20,724 bases of DNA from DASUUR01 sp036373975 (GTDB lineage: Bacteria; Patescibacteriota; Saccharimonadia; Saccharimonadales; Saccharimonadaceae). This document shows, piece after piece, positions 6,932-15,247 of the stretch. Numbering within the stretch: position 1 is the first letter of the stretch; every line of letters begins with the position of its first letter. Under the pieces are notes generated by a model. It made no database searches, had not been told where the DNA came from, and saw only the letters and a program-made list of their open reading frames with translations. The stretch covers positions 1-20,724 of the forward strand of contig DASUUR010000054.1 of the NCBI GenBank assembly GCA_036373975.1. Reading direction: 5' to 3'. Both the position numbers and the translations under genes were made by a program.

Positions 6932-7381
6932 CTACGCACGTTTCCAGATCAAGGAATGCTGCGCACCTTGCGCCTGAAGCTGGATCGTTGTTTTATCCCA
7001 GGCGGTCACCGCCAGATGCCACTCGATCCCTTGCCGGATCTGCTCTTTGAGCTTGCGTTCTTGTATTTGGCCTACTGCACGGCCAACAAAACTAATCGCT
7101 TTTGCAAGCCAACCACCCAGCCCAGCCAAGTCGGCCATTAGAAAGCCTACGTCTGCAGCAGTTCCCTTGTCGAAACTGTCCACCTTAAAGCTAATGAGGC
7201 ACCTGGTCTTGGGTGCTTCGTGGGCGGTCCACGTGCCCATTAAGCATGGGCCACCTTTCGGCAACTTGATCTCAAGGCGCATACTTGTAAAGGTAAGTAG
7301 AGCTGCAGGCTTGGCTTTGCCGGCGTTGAACATGTGCCATTTTCCCGCCAAAAATCCTGCCACTTCTTCCTCGAAGGTCAT
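6932..7381 (-). CDS. Unknown protein, unit B
   Basis: A 149-residue protein of unknown family: a helical start (MTFEEEVAGFLAG), a beta-rich middle with basic and hydrophobic strands, a glycine/alanine-rich hydrophobic stretch (LAGLGGWLAKAISFVG) that may touch a membrane, and a basic helix. The frame is open up to an ATG at 7483, which would add 34 residues with a hydrophobic run resembling a signal segment. I prefer the ATG at 7381 because TAGGAG (7386-7391, minus strand) sits just before it and a TATATT box at 7418-7423 fits a leader of about 30 bases. It shares the 3' repeat element with the unit at 5148. Confidence 0.62.
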   Translation of the reverse strand: MTFEEEVAGFLAGKWHMFNAGKAKPAALLTFTSMRLEIKLPKGGPCLMGTWTAHEAPKTRCLISFKVDSFDKGTAADVGFLMADLAGLGGWLAKAISFVGRAVGQIQERKLKEQIRQGIEWHLAVTAWDKTTIQLQAQGAQHSLIWKRA

Positions 7382-7512
7382 GACGCTCCTATCATCGAGT
7401 AGCACGGACCAATTCATAATATAACAACAGGCGACAACAGGCACGACTAAGGGCAAACGACACGCTACTAAGATGCCGCGCATTAACTCTTGTGCTTATT
7501 TTGTGACCTATA

Positions 7513-7523
7513 TATACTAAGAT
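7513..7523 (+). promoter_or_regulatory. -10 box of the MARLP-type gene at 7529
   Basis: Two overlapping hexamers fit: TATACT (7513-7518, ten bases before the ATG) and TAAGAT (7518-7523, five bases before it). Either predicts a leader of at most a few bases. No Shine-Dalgarno sequence is present. Confidence 0.45.
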
Positions 7524-7528
7524 TATCT

Positions 7529-8050
7529 ATGGCACGCTTACCTATTCCCGGACAAGACAGTGGAACGTGGGGTACTATCCTTAACGATTTTCTTGGCGAG
7601 GCTCACACTTCGAGTGGAGCGCTAAAAGCCGGCAGTGTATCGGGTAATACTATTGCTGATGGCGCAGTGGCAGAGGCCAAGCTTGCAGGTGCGGTCCAAA
7701 CAAAGCTTAACGATACCCAGGCAGCAGTAACAGCAGCTCAACAAGTTACCGCCTCAACTCAGGCCGGCACGACATATACGCTTGTTCTTGGCGATGCAAG
7801 TACAGCCATCGAATTTACTTCAGCAAGTGCCGTAACTCTTACTGTGCCCCCAAATAGTGCAGTGGCTTTCTCCGTAGGGACGGTTATCGAATTATTGCAG
7901 TACGGCACTGGTCAATTAACGGTTGCGCCGGGTTCGGGGGTAACAATTCGCTCAGCAGACGGGCTTCTTTCGGCACGCACCCAATACTCTACCTTGTCGC
8001 TTCGAAAGCGTGCAACCAATGAGTGGGTACTGGCCGGAGATCTTGTGTGA
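7529..8050 (+). CDS. Phage tail-fibre-like protein with MARLP N-terminal module (1)
   Basis: A 173-residue protein. Residues 1 to about 38 carry MARLPIPGQDSGTWG, ILNDFL and SGALKA, a module shared with the protein at 13139 and common in tail-fibre-like proteins. A short linker with ADGAVAEAKLAGAVQTKL and a coiled stretch follow, then a beta-rich domain (about 95-173) with TYTLVLGDAS, VTLTVPPNS and WVLAGDLV. I know this C-terminal type from phage virion proteins. There is no signal peptide, so the protein is either cytoplasmic until released or secreted in an unusual way. The ATG at 7529 is chosen over upstream in-frame codons because the module begins there. The next gene overlaps its stop and is probably translationally coupled. 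Confidence 0.8.
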   Translation: MARLPIPGQDSGTWGTILNDFLGEAHTSSGALKAGSVSGNTIADGAVAEAKLAGAVQTKLNDTQAAVTAAQQVTASTQAGTTYTLVLGDASTAIEFTSASAVTLTVPPNSAVAFSVGTVIELLQYGTGQLTVAPGSGVTIRSADGLLSARTQYSTLSLRKRATNEWVLAGDLV

Positions 8051-9576
8051 TTGGCATAAAAGCAGTTCGACGTACCACAATAGCAAGGGGCGTTAACCAT
8101 GTGTTGGCAGCTGGCGTGCGCGCCACTGCGGGTAGGGTAGGCTACTTAGGCAGCCCAGCCGATTTGACTGTTATTAATGTAAACGATCCATTACCCGGGG
8201 GCTGGTCGGCACATTGGGACACGGGCACCCTAGTTGTTCAGGGCAATAACGTTACGATAGACCACTACCGAATTAACGCCAGCCTTGTTTTAACAGGTAC
8301 TAACCCCACAGTAACTAATTGTATTGTTCGCCCCAACGCTAATGACGTTTTTGGCATTCAGCTAAGTAGTGAAACCGGCGTTCTGACCGTTACAGATACG
8401 ACGGTTATTGGTAATAAAACAGGGCTCAATCCCCAGGTTCATGGTATCGGCTCAGATGCCGGTCTTGTCGTAAGGCGATGTGATATTTCGCAAACCGGCG
8501 ATGGCATTCACATAGAAGCGCAGCCCGATCCAGCAAATGCGCTTATCTCCCAGTGTTATATTCATGACCAGGCTTTTATAGACGAGGGTCAACACTGCGA
8601 CGGTGTGCAGGTATTTAATAATGCGTTGGGCGAAAGCTTCATTACTATTGAGCATACAGCAATTCGACGCACAACTTCGACACTCGGCACGCCAATGAAC
8701 TCGGCATTTACATGTGGGCCAGCAGCACTAACCGATCCGCTGGCAACACCAACAATCAATAACTGTTACTTTGAGTCGGGCTTATACCACATGCGGGTGA
8801 ACTTCCGCCTGCGCGATGCTGTTATCACAAACAACGACTTTGGCCCGATCCACACCGGTGAATTCGGCCTGCATGTCGTTGAGGAGCCAGTTATTATTGA
8901 TTCGTGGTCAAATAACCGTGACTCTAGCGGTAATCTTATAGCCAATCCATACACACCAACGACCCCTGTTGTTAAGCAAGCACTTCAGACCTCTGACAAC
9001 CTTACTTCTTCGCAAGTCCTCTCTACTACGGCAGGGTTAACTTCTGCTGGCGATACGCTTTTGGTCGTATACTCATCGGATAACAATGTCGCGAGCACAC
9101 CAACCAGTACAGCTGGTACGCTAACGCAAATTGGCACCACCGAAACAAACGGCGATGGCGGGGGATTGTTACGTATTTACCAGGTACAAGTACCGTCCGA
9201 CGGCAGCAAAGACGTCACAATGCCTGCAGCAGGGGGCTTTGACGTGATGGGCGCAGTGTTACTTCTTGATGGTCGGGTCGACGTTGAAGGATTTGTTAAA
9301 ACCAACTTCCCATCAACCGTTACAAACTTCTCAACGCCCTCGGCCACACTCGCGGGCACTGCCGACCTACTCGTAACCGCGATGTTTAATACGCAGGGGC
9401 GAACCTTTACGCTTGACGGAGCCTTGACCGAGCACGCCGATCCGAAGTGTCTACCATTTGCCTCTATGTCGGTGGGCACGGCTAATCTGTCCTCTGCTGG
9501 GGCTAGTCCAACATATTCGATTACTACGGACGACCTCGCTAAGCCGGGTGTTGTCGTGTTTGGCCTAAGGGGCTAG
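8047..9576 (+). CDS. Right-handed beta-helix (pectate-lyase-like) surface protein with C-terminal beta domain
   Basis: About 509 residues. The GTG at 8047 overlaps the stop of the preceding gene (GTGA), and GGAGA lies at 8036-8040, so coupled translation is likely. The frame is also open back to a GTG at 8023. Residues about 40-305 show repeated beta-helix rungs (NNVTIDHYRI, NPTVTNCIV, AGLVVRRCDIS, DGIHIEA, ISQCYIHD, CDGVQVFN). This resembles pectate-lyase-like parallel beta-helices of tail spikes and secreted polysaccharide-active proteins, but catalytic residues cannot be assigned. From about residue 310 a second beta-rich domain (LTSAGDTLLVVYSSDN, RIYQVQVPSDGSKDVT) follows, of a kind I associate with extracellular proteins. 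No signal peptide. The 3' end overlaps the convergent AraC gene by 38 bases. Confidence 0.82.
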   Translation: MIGIKAVRRTTIARGVNHVLAAGVRATAGRVGYLGSPADLTVINVNDPLPGGWSAHWDTGTLVVQGNNVTIDHYRINASLVLTGTNPTVTNCIVRPNANDVFGIQLSSETGVLTVTDTTVIGNKTGLNPQVHGIGSDAGLVVRRCDISQTGDGIHIEAQPDPANALISQCYIHDQAFIDEGQHCDGVQVFNNALGESFITIEHTAIRRTTSTLGTPMNSAFTCGPAALTDPLATPTINNCYFESGLYHMRVNFRLRDAVITNNDFGPIHTGEFGLHVVEEPVIIDSWSNNRDSSGNLIANPYTPTTPVVKQALQTSDNLTSSQVLSTTAGLTSAGDTLLVVYSSDNNVASTPTSTAGTLTQIGTTETNGDGGGLLRIYQVQVPSDGSKDVTMPAAGGFDVMGAVLLLDGRVDVEGFVKTNFPSTVTNFSTPSATLAGTADLLVTAMFNTQGRTFTLDGALTEHADPKCLPFASMSVGTANLSSAGASPTYSITTDDLAKPGVVVFGLRG

Positions 9577-10426
9577 AGTAATCCGTGCTTGAAAATGTGG
9601 GGCTGATAACCCTCAGATATTGCGATGGTGACAATCCAATGACCTTCTTGAATTCCCTCGAGAAATGGGATTGACTGCTATAACCCAGCTCTGCAGCAAC
9701 ATCTGCCCACGAGCGATGCGGTTGAGCCTGAACTTGAGCAATTGCCTCAAGTAAACGCCTACGAGTAATGACCCATTTTAACCCTACGCCAACATACGTC
9801 TGAAAGAGCAGTTGAAGAGAACGCTCGCTTATACCAAAGGCTCGGGCAACCGCCTCAACGGACTGTAGTGACGTATTGTCTTCAAGAGCAGCCAGAATTT
9901 TAGCTATTAGATCAAGTTTCTTATTGTGCTGTGGGCGCACATCCCGTAAAAGGGTCTCCAGCATCGCTACCGCTCCTTCGTCTGACTGGCTAAGTAGTGT
10001 TGCCCTAAATAGCTCATCTGCGGCAGGAAACACGGACTGAATATCTGTTGTGTGCGCCTTAAGCTGACAGACCGGGCGCCGGATGAATGGATAGAAGCCC
10101 CCAGGGCGGAACTTAACACCAACAATTACCTCAGAAGCAAGAGGGTTATACTTGAATCCATGCTTGTCGATATCATTAATAAAGGCTGATTCAGAAGTAA
10201 AAAACAGATAAATATTTGGCCCCGTAGTTATCTCGATCGGTGCATGATCAGGGGTAGTATGGAGGCGTTGCGTCCAAATGTGGGCCACAAATGGTCGCAG
10301 ATCTAGAGACGGCTCATAGCAACGAAGCCTAAAATATTTATTAAAGTTATCGAGATCGATAATGCCAGGGTGGGGTTGGTGTAGTTCTTGCAAAATTTTT
10401 GCGGATTTTTGAAAGCTTTTATTCAT
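9539..10426 (-). CDS. AraC-family transcriptional regulator
   Basis: A 295-residue regulator. The C-terminal AraC-type double helix-turn-helix runs from about residue 180 to 272: first HTH in SVEAVARAFGISERSLQLLF, second in SWADVAAELGYSSQSHFSREF with the family ending GLSPSQYLR. The N-terminal half (CYEPSLDLRPFVAHIW, then VKFRPGGFYPF) is the cupin-like ligand domain found in many AraC proteins of this length. It binds DNA near the promoters it controls; the ligand is unknown. It is divergent from the large beta-helix gene at 10510 and convergent with the beta-helix gene at 8047, so it may control one of them. TATAAT at 10438-10443 (minus strand) ends eleven bases before the ATG. Confidence 0.88.
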   Translation of the reverse strand: MNKSFQKSAKILQELHQPHPGIIDLDNFNKYFRLRCYEPSLDLRPFVAHIWTQRLHTTPDHAPIEITTGPNIYLFFTSESAFINDIDKHGFKYNPLASEVIVGVKFRPGGFYPFIRRPVCQLKAHTTDIQSVFPAADELFRATLLSQSDEGAVAMLETLLRDVRPQHNKKLDLIAKILAALEDNTSLQSVEAVARAFGISERSLQLLFQTYVGVGLKWVITRRRLLEAIAQVQAQPHRSWADVAAELGYSSQSHFSREFKKVIGLSPSQYLRVISPTFSSTDYSSPLGQTRQHPA

Positions 10427-10437
10427 TGTCTTGTTTT

Positions 10438-10501
10438 ATTATAGCCATAACAACTTGATAGGGTAGTATGGCGGTAAGAAATAGCCGCATCTAGCTATTG
10501 T
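10438..10501. promoter_or_regulatory. Divergent promoter region between araC and the large beta-helix gene
   Basis: On the minus strand TATAAT (10443 to 10438) serves the AraC gene. On the plus strand TATTGT (10496-10501) ends eight bases before the ATG at 10510. The same TATTGT box precedes the D-Ala ligase gene. The region is a sensible place for an AraC binding site, though I see no clear direct repeats. Confidence 0.4.
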
Positions 10502-10509
10502 CAGAACGC

Positions 10510-13044
10510 ATGAAGATAAAAATTATTGGTATTATTGGCGGGGTATTGGCACTAATAGGAATAGTCTTGTTTTTTATGGCACAGCCGTCCACTCAAGTGG
10601 GGAACAATCCTCAACAAGCAGACACTATTCCTCCGATAGTAACGTTGCATATCCCATCACAAGCTTTGGAGCAGGCGAAGGCAGGACGAACTCTAGAGAT
10701 ATCCGCAGAAGCAAGCGACAATAAGGGGATTGAGCGGGTCGAGTATTTACTCGACGGAGAAATCGTCGCCAGAAGCATAGAACCGCCCTTTAAAGCCACT
10801 ATTGATCTCACCGGCCTTTCAGAGGGTAGGCATACTCTTCAAGCCGTTGCTTATGACTTCGCGGGCAATAGTGCGAAGAGCCAGGTATTTTCGTTTGTTA
10901 TAGGGGCGGACGATAGCACGGTGCCCGCAGACGACGCATCCCAGGAGATCGTAAACCAGAGCGACAATAGAAGTGCGCGCCAGGGGAGGGCTGCGTCTAC
11001 GCGACCGTCTAACGGCAGCTCGCCAAACAATGGCGGAACAGGTACGCCCAGCCCCACTGACCCCTTAGCCGATCCCGCCCGGACCGCAGGCGGATGGTAT
11101 GTTTCGGCACCAGCCCAAATTTGCGGAAGTAATGTTTGGAAAAAGGGCCCTGTTAGCGCCCCGGCTGGAGCAACTATCGTACCGGCAGGGGACAACACTG
11201 GCTTTAATTTTGCCCAATCGAATACCACATATTGGTTTGCTCCTGGCGAGCACACTTTGGGGTTGGGTGAATTTAGTCAGATTACCACTGGCAACGGCAG
11301 CACTTATATTGGTGCGCCGGGTGCCATTTTGGATGGCAAGAATAACAATCGCTATGCCTTTACGGGCAATGCGAGCAATGTACGCATTGCCTACCTTGAA
11401 ATCCGCAACTTTGGCCGAGGCCTAGACAACAATAACGAAGGTGTTATTAACCACGACTCCGGAACGGGCTGGACGATGGAATATCTCTATGCCCACCATA
11501 ACGACGGGGCTGCCGTGTTTATTGGCTCTCAAAACACCGTTCGTTACAACTGCCTAAAAGACAACGGGCAGTATGGATTTAGCATGTTCAAAGAGCAAGT
11601 AGAGGGCGATTCTGCAATCAAAGACATTGTAGTGGACCACAACGAAATTACCGGCAACAACCAAGATAATTGGGAGGTGCTGATCAGTGGCTGTGGCTGC
11701 ACCGGTGGCGGGAAGTTTTGGGATGTCGAAGGAGCGAGGATAACTAACAATTATGTCCACCACAATTTAAGCGTAGGGCTGTGGGCCGACACGAATGATA
11801 TTGACTTTCTATTCGACAGCAACTGGGTGGAGCAAAATAGCGGTGAGGGTATTTGGTACGAGATCAGCTACAACGCAACGATTAGTCGGAATGTCTTGAA
11901 GAAAAATAACTGGGTGAGCGGCAATGGCAACCTGGGTTCGCCCGCACCAGCCATTTATATTTCTGAGTCCGGAGGCGATAACCGTCTGCAATCCACCACA
12001 AGCGGCAGCACCGATCTGCGCATTCAGAATAACCTGCTTGAGGATAACTTTTCGGGCATTTCGATATTTGAAAATTCTAACCGCTTTTGTAACTCCAACG
12101 GCAACACCAGCAAAACATATTGCACACCCTTCGTGACCCCCACAATCATCCCATCCCCATACGACTTTACTTATCCGAACCCAATCAATGCCACCCACCC
12201 TTGCTATACGGATGTGAGCTCTGCGCCATACACTGTGAACTGCCGCTGGCATTCTAAAAATGTCCAGGTGTCAAAAAATGAATTCCGTTTTACGGAAGCG
12301 AACGTACCCTGTGCAGGCACTTTCTGTGGCGTGCAGGCCCTATTTGCAACAGGCGCTAATAATATTCCGTGGGCCCCTGCCGCTTATAACATCTCGACCA
12401 TACAAAACAACGTGATGTTTAATAACAATAACAAGTTCTCTGATAATACTTATATTGGCGACTGGCGATTCGTAAAGGGGAGCGGCGAACGTATCAATTG
12501 GGATACTTGGAGATCTTCGCCATATCTCCAAGACAATGGCAGCACACTTACAGGCCAGACACCTGTGACCAATATGCTCGACGCAGATACGGCCACCCTG
12601 GAAGGTTCAATTGGTAAATGGCAGGATTGGTTCTCAACCACACCCGAACGCTCCTCGGCAGAAGCACATACTGGTTCCCATAGTCTTAAGGTCACCATGA
12701 CCGCCGGGGGGAGCTGGGGCGTTGAGTTAAATAACTGGCCCGGGTTTGATGTGCTCACTTCTGGGCCGAAACGCATCAGTTTCTGGGCAAAGCAAGGTAC
12801 AGGGGCAGTGGCGAATGTGCGCATGCGGGTAACCTGGTACGACGCCAACCAGCAAGTTATTAGCGACCCGCAAAATCCAATTGAGGTCCCCGTGACTCTT
12901 TCTAGCACGTGGCAAGAGGGGACAGCCGACGTAATAGCACCCTTTGGGGCGAATACTGTACACGTGCAGTTCCTGAGCAGCTCGGGTGGAGCTGGCAATA
13001 GTATATACATAGATGATGTGGTCATAGCAGATGACAGCACATAA
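10510..13044 (+). CDS. Membrane-anchored right-handed beta-helix protein with Ig-like and carbohydrate-binding-like domains
   Basis: A 844-residue protein. A short basic start and a hydrophobic segment (residues about 3-24, KIIGIIGGVLALIGIVLFF) form an uncleaved or cleaved export signal. Residues 40-131 are Ig-like (EISAEASDNKGIERVEYLLDG-type strands, then HTLQAVAYDFAGN). A Ser/Asn/Gly/Pro linker covers 132-190. A parallel beta-helix spans about 195-650 with repeated NN turns (GNASNVRIAYLEIRNFG, NTVRYNCLKDNG, ARITNNYVHHN, ATISRNVLKKNN) and several cysteines. From 688 a jelly-roll domain like carbohydrate-binding module CBM4/9 closes the protein (TGSHSLKVTM, ISFWAK, IYIDDVVI). It likely sits on the cell surface and binds or cleaves polysaccharide. 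The frame also has a TTG at 10498; I prefer the ATG because the -10-like box overlaps the TTG. Confidence 0.85.
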   Translation: MKIKIIGIIGGVLALIGIVLFFMAQPSTQVGNNPQQADTIPPIVTLHIPSQALEQAKAGRTLEISAEASDNKGIERVEYLLDGEIVARSIEPPFKATIDLTGLSEGRHTLQAVAYDFAGNSAKSQVFSFVIGADDSTVPADDASQEIVNQSDNRSARQGRAASTRPSNGSSPNNGGTGTPSPTDPLADPARTAGGWYVSAPAQICGSNVWKKGPVSAPAGATIVPAGDNTGFNFAQSNTTYWFAPGEHTLGLGEFSQITTGNGSTYIGAPGAILDGKNNNRYAFTGNASNVRIAYLEIRNFGRGLDNNNEGVINHDSGTGWTMEYLYAHHNDGAAVFIGSQNTVRYNCLKDNGQYGFSMFKEQVEGDSAIKDIVVDHNEITGNNQDNWEVLISGCGCTGGGKFWDVEGARITNNYVHHNLSVGLWADTNDIDFLFDSNWVEQNSGEGIWYEISYNATISRNVLKKNNWVSGNGNLGSPAPAIYISESGGDNRLQSTTSGSTDLRIQNNLLEDNFSGISIFENSNRFCNSNGNTSKTYCTPFVTPTIIPSPYDFTYPNPINATHPCYTDVSSAPYTVNCRWHSKNVQVSKNEFRFTEANVPCAGTFCGVQALFATGANNIPWAPAAYNISTIQNNVMFNNNNKFSDNTYIGDWRFVKGSGERINWDTWRSSPYLQDNGSTLTGQTPVTNMLDADTATLEGSIGKWQDWFSTTPERSSAEAHTGSHSLKVTMTAGGSWGVELNNWPGFDVLTSGPKRISFWAKQGTGAVANVRMRVTWYDANQQVISDPQNPIEVPVTLSSTWQEGTADVIAPFGANTVHVQFLSSSGGAGNSIYIDDVVIADDST

Positions 13045-13078
13045 TCTATATGCGGACGATTGCATAACCATAAGCAAC

Positions 13079-13106
13079 TTGCTAGGCTAGAGATAATGAG
13101 TAATAT
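13079..13106 (+). promoter_or_regulatory. Promoter of the MARLP-type gene at 13139
   Basis: TTGCTA (13079-13084), a 16-base spacer and TAATAT (13101-13106) give a plausible promoter with a leader of about 25 bases. AAGAAAG (13125-13131) before the ATG may act as a weak ribosome binding site. Confidence 0.4.
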
Positions 13107-13138
13107 AAAATAACTTGGATATATAAGAAAGATACATA

Positions 13139-13882
13139 ATGGCACGCCTTCCCACACCTGGCTCAGACGATGGTACATGGGGTGATATCCTTAACGATTT
13201 TTTACAAGTGGCCCACGACACGAGTGGAACACTAAAAGCCAACTCAGTCGACTCGTCGGCACTCCAGGATAATTCGGTAGCTGGGGCAAAAATACAGGAT
13301 GATTCGATTACGGTCGCCAAACTAGACACAAACGCTGGCAGTAATGGTCAAGTGCTCACCAGAGACTCAGGTGCGTCAAGTGGCTTCGACTGGGCGACCG
13401 CCCCTGTGACCAGTGTGGCCGGCAAGACAGGTGCCGTCACCTTGGCAAAAGCCGATGTAGGCCTTGCCAACGTGGATAATACTAGTGACACCAATAAACC
13501 AGTATCTACCGCGCAGCAAACCGCGCTCGATGGCAAAGTGAATGTTATTAATGGTGGGGGCGAGACCTACTTCGATGCCGGTAACTCTGGTACAGCGATA
13601 ACACTCAACCTATCGAACGGTAACGTACAAAAGTTAACCCTTACGGATAATTGCACTCTTACCTTAGCGAGCCCAGCCACCGGCGCCATGCGTTCGCTGA
13701 CACTTCTCGTATTTCAAGATGGCACCGGGTCACGTACGATTACATGGCCTGGCACGGTTAAGTGGGGAATTGCCAGTACGCCCACTCTCACTACAACGGC
13801 CTCACGAATGGATATTATATCGCTCTTTACAGTTGATGGTGGCACAAACTGGTATGGCGCGCTTGGCGCTAAAGGGTACTAA
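13139..13882 (+). CDS. Phage tail-fibre-like protein with MARLP N-terminal module (2)
   Basis: A 247-residue protein that starts like the one at 7529 (MARLPTPGSDDGTWG, DILNDFL, SGTLKANSV). Residues about 85-130 carry the block VAGKTGAVTLAKADVGLANV followed by DNTSDTNKPVSTAQQTALDGK, a signature I know from phage tail fibres. The C-terminal beta domain (TAITLNLSNGNVQKLTLTDN, SRTITWPGTVKWG, NWYGALGAKGY) is also of virion type. No signal peptide or membrane segment. The next gene begins three bases after its stop, so the two are co-transcribed. Whether it is a prophage remnant or a domesticated surface protein cannot be told here. Confidence 0.83.
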   Translation: MARLPTPGSDDGTWGDILNDFLQVAHDTSGTLKANSVDSSALQDNSVAGAKIQDDSITVAKLDTNAGSNGQVLTRDSGASSGFDWATAPVTSVAGKTGAVTLAKADVGLANVDNTSDTNKPVSTAQQTALDGKVNVINGGGETYFDAGNSGTAITLNLSNGNVQKLTLTDNCTLTLASPATGAMRSLTLLVFQDGTGSRTITWPGTVKWGIASTPTLTTTASRMDIISLFTVDGGTNWYGALGAKGY

Positions 13883-13885
13883 TAA

Positions 13886-14572
13886 ATGGGCAGTCTACCG
13901 TCCTTACGTATTGCTGCGCTCCGGCGACGCGAACAACACCCCAACCTACTTGCAGCATGGGGCTTCGACGAGGGCGTGGGCTCGACAGCAACCGACAGCT
14001 CAGGCAACAACCTTTCTCTTTCATTGAGTGGCGGAGCGACTTGGGGTGCGGGCCATGCCGGTATCGGACTTGTTAACACTGGGGCGGGTGGAGCGCTTCG
14101 CGCCAACTGGACCAGCCTGAGCAGCCCCGCAACAATGATGTGCTGGGCTCGACCCGGTGATCTTACGGCAGGCGCAAGTCGACCCCTTATAGGCATCTGG
14201 AGCGGTACAGACGCATCAAGCTCAACGCAAATGGCAATCTGGGCACAACGCGCCGACTTTAGCACCGCTAACGTTCTTCAGGGGAATGTTCGCGTTGATG
14301 GCGGTTTGGTCGCCATTAATCATACGGCGCTTACCTTAAATACTTGGGTACACCTTGCTCTTTCTTTTGACGGTTCAACAATCCGCCTGTTCCGCGATGG
14401 GGTGGAGGCGGCAAACGTAGCGAACACAGGCGCTATTAATAACGGCACCTACAACTTCCTTGTAGTCCCCAGCCCGGCAAACGCCCAGGTCGATGACGTG
14501 CGAATATTTAACGCTGCTTTGAATGCCCAACAAATTACTGCACTTATGAATAGCCCCGTCGCACCTTTGTAA
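13886..14572 (+). CDS. LamG/concanavalin A-like lectin domain protein
   Basis: A 228-residue protein in which residues about 20-220 form a LamG-type jelly roll: LLAAWGFDEGVGSTATDSSG at the start, ATMMCWARP, NTWVHLALSFDGSTIRLFRDG, and VDDVRIFNAALNAQQI at the end, all typical of the LamG_3 family. These domains bind sugars or proteins outside the cell. No signal peptide. It starts three bases after the MARLP-type gene's stop and is probably made from the same mRNA, so it may form part of the same fibre or adhesin. Confidence 0.83.
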   Translation: MGSLPSLRIAALRRREQHPNLLAAWGFDEGVGSTATDSSGNNLSLSLSGGATWGAGHAGIGLVNTGAGGALRANWTSLSSPATMMCWARPGDLTAGASRPLIGIWSGTDASSSTQMAIWAQRADFSTANVLQGNVRVDGGLVAINHTALTLNTWVHLALSFDGSTIRLFRDGVEAANVANTGAINNGTYNFLVVPSPANAQVDDVRIFNAALNAQQITALMNSPVAPL

Positions 14573-14638
14573 AGCGGCTCTAGATGGGAAATATACCGCA
14601 CACAAAGATGAGAACACTTAGTCGTAGTGTCGCAATTA

Positions 14639-15211
14639 CTAGCGAAAGCTACCTTTTTCGAGCATATCGAGGATCTTAGCAAAACGACGCTGCCGGGTTT
14701 CGGGTTTGATTGCGGTAGTAAGCCGAAATGCTATTTGATAACGGTCGACCTTTTTCAGGGAGTCGAAGGTGGTTCGAGCCGTTGGATTGGCCTCTAGCGC
14801 AGCCAAAAAATCCGCGGGAATCGGCATTTCTTCGTGATTACCGTAGGCGCGCTCCCATCTGCCATCTTGTTTTGCTGCCGTTACCTGGGCCAACCCGGCC
14901 GGGCGCATCCGCCCCGCCGCGGTAAGAGCCGCTACTTTCTTAACATTGCGACTCGACCACAAGCTCCGCGGCCTACGCGGAGTAAACTTTTGAATAAAGA
15001 AGTTGCTATCATATGACTTGCGCTGCCCATCGATCCAGCCAAAGCAGAGCGCAATATCAAGTGCTTCGTCATACGTTATCGATGGAATACCGCTGTGCTT
15101 TTTGGCCATTTTAAGCCAAATACCATCTTTTGTCGCATGATGCTCTTCAAGCCATTGCTCCATAGCAACAGGGCTCGTAAATGGAATGATGGGGAGCTCC
15201 TTCACAATCAT
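14639..15211 (-). CDS. YdeI/OmpD-associated family protein
   Basis: About 190 residues. The segments GIWLKMAKKHSG, YDEALDIALCFGWIDGQ, FIQKFTPRRPRSLWSSRN and the late PADFLAAL and FDSLKKVDRYQIAFRL are the conserved blocks of the YdeI/OmpD-associated family, which is of uncertain function (linked in some bacteria to bacteriocin or peptide resistance). The open frame begins with a TTG at 15220, but a TAAGAT box (minus strand, 15225 to 15220) overlaps that codon, so I chose the ATG at 15211, eight bases downstream of the box. Divergent from the split AraC gene. Confidence 0.85.
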   Translation of the reverse strand: MIVKELPIIPFTSPVAMEQWLEEHHATKDGIWLKMAKKHSGIPSITYDEALDIALCFGWIDGQRKSYDSNFFIQKFTPRRPRSLWSSRNVKKVAALTAAGRMRPAGLAQVTAAKQDGRWERAYGNHEEMPIPADFLAALEANPTARTTFDSLKKVDRYQIAFRLTTAIKPETRQRRFAKILDMLEKGSFR

Positions 15212-15219
15212 TGACTCCA

Positions 15220-15236
15220 ATCTTATCTGCTAGTAT
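15220..15236. promoter_or_regulatory. Back-to-back -10 boxes between ydeI-like and araC-like genes
   Basis: The minus strand TAAGAT (15225 to 15220) precedes the ATG at 15211. On the plus strand TGcTAGTAT (15228-15236) is an extended -10 for the gene at 15248. The two hexamers are only five bases apart, so the promoters exclude each other. Confidence 0.5.
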
Positions 15237-15247
15237 TAAGGATAGCT

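Noticed and set aside
12450..13178. 242-codon minus-strand open frame under the end of the large beta-helix gene
   Set aside because: Antisense shadow of a well-supported protein; low-complexity, cysteine-rich and without a motif.
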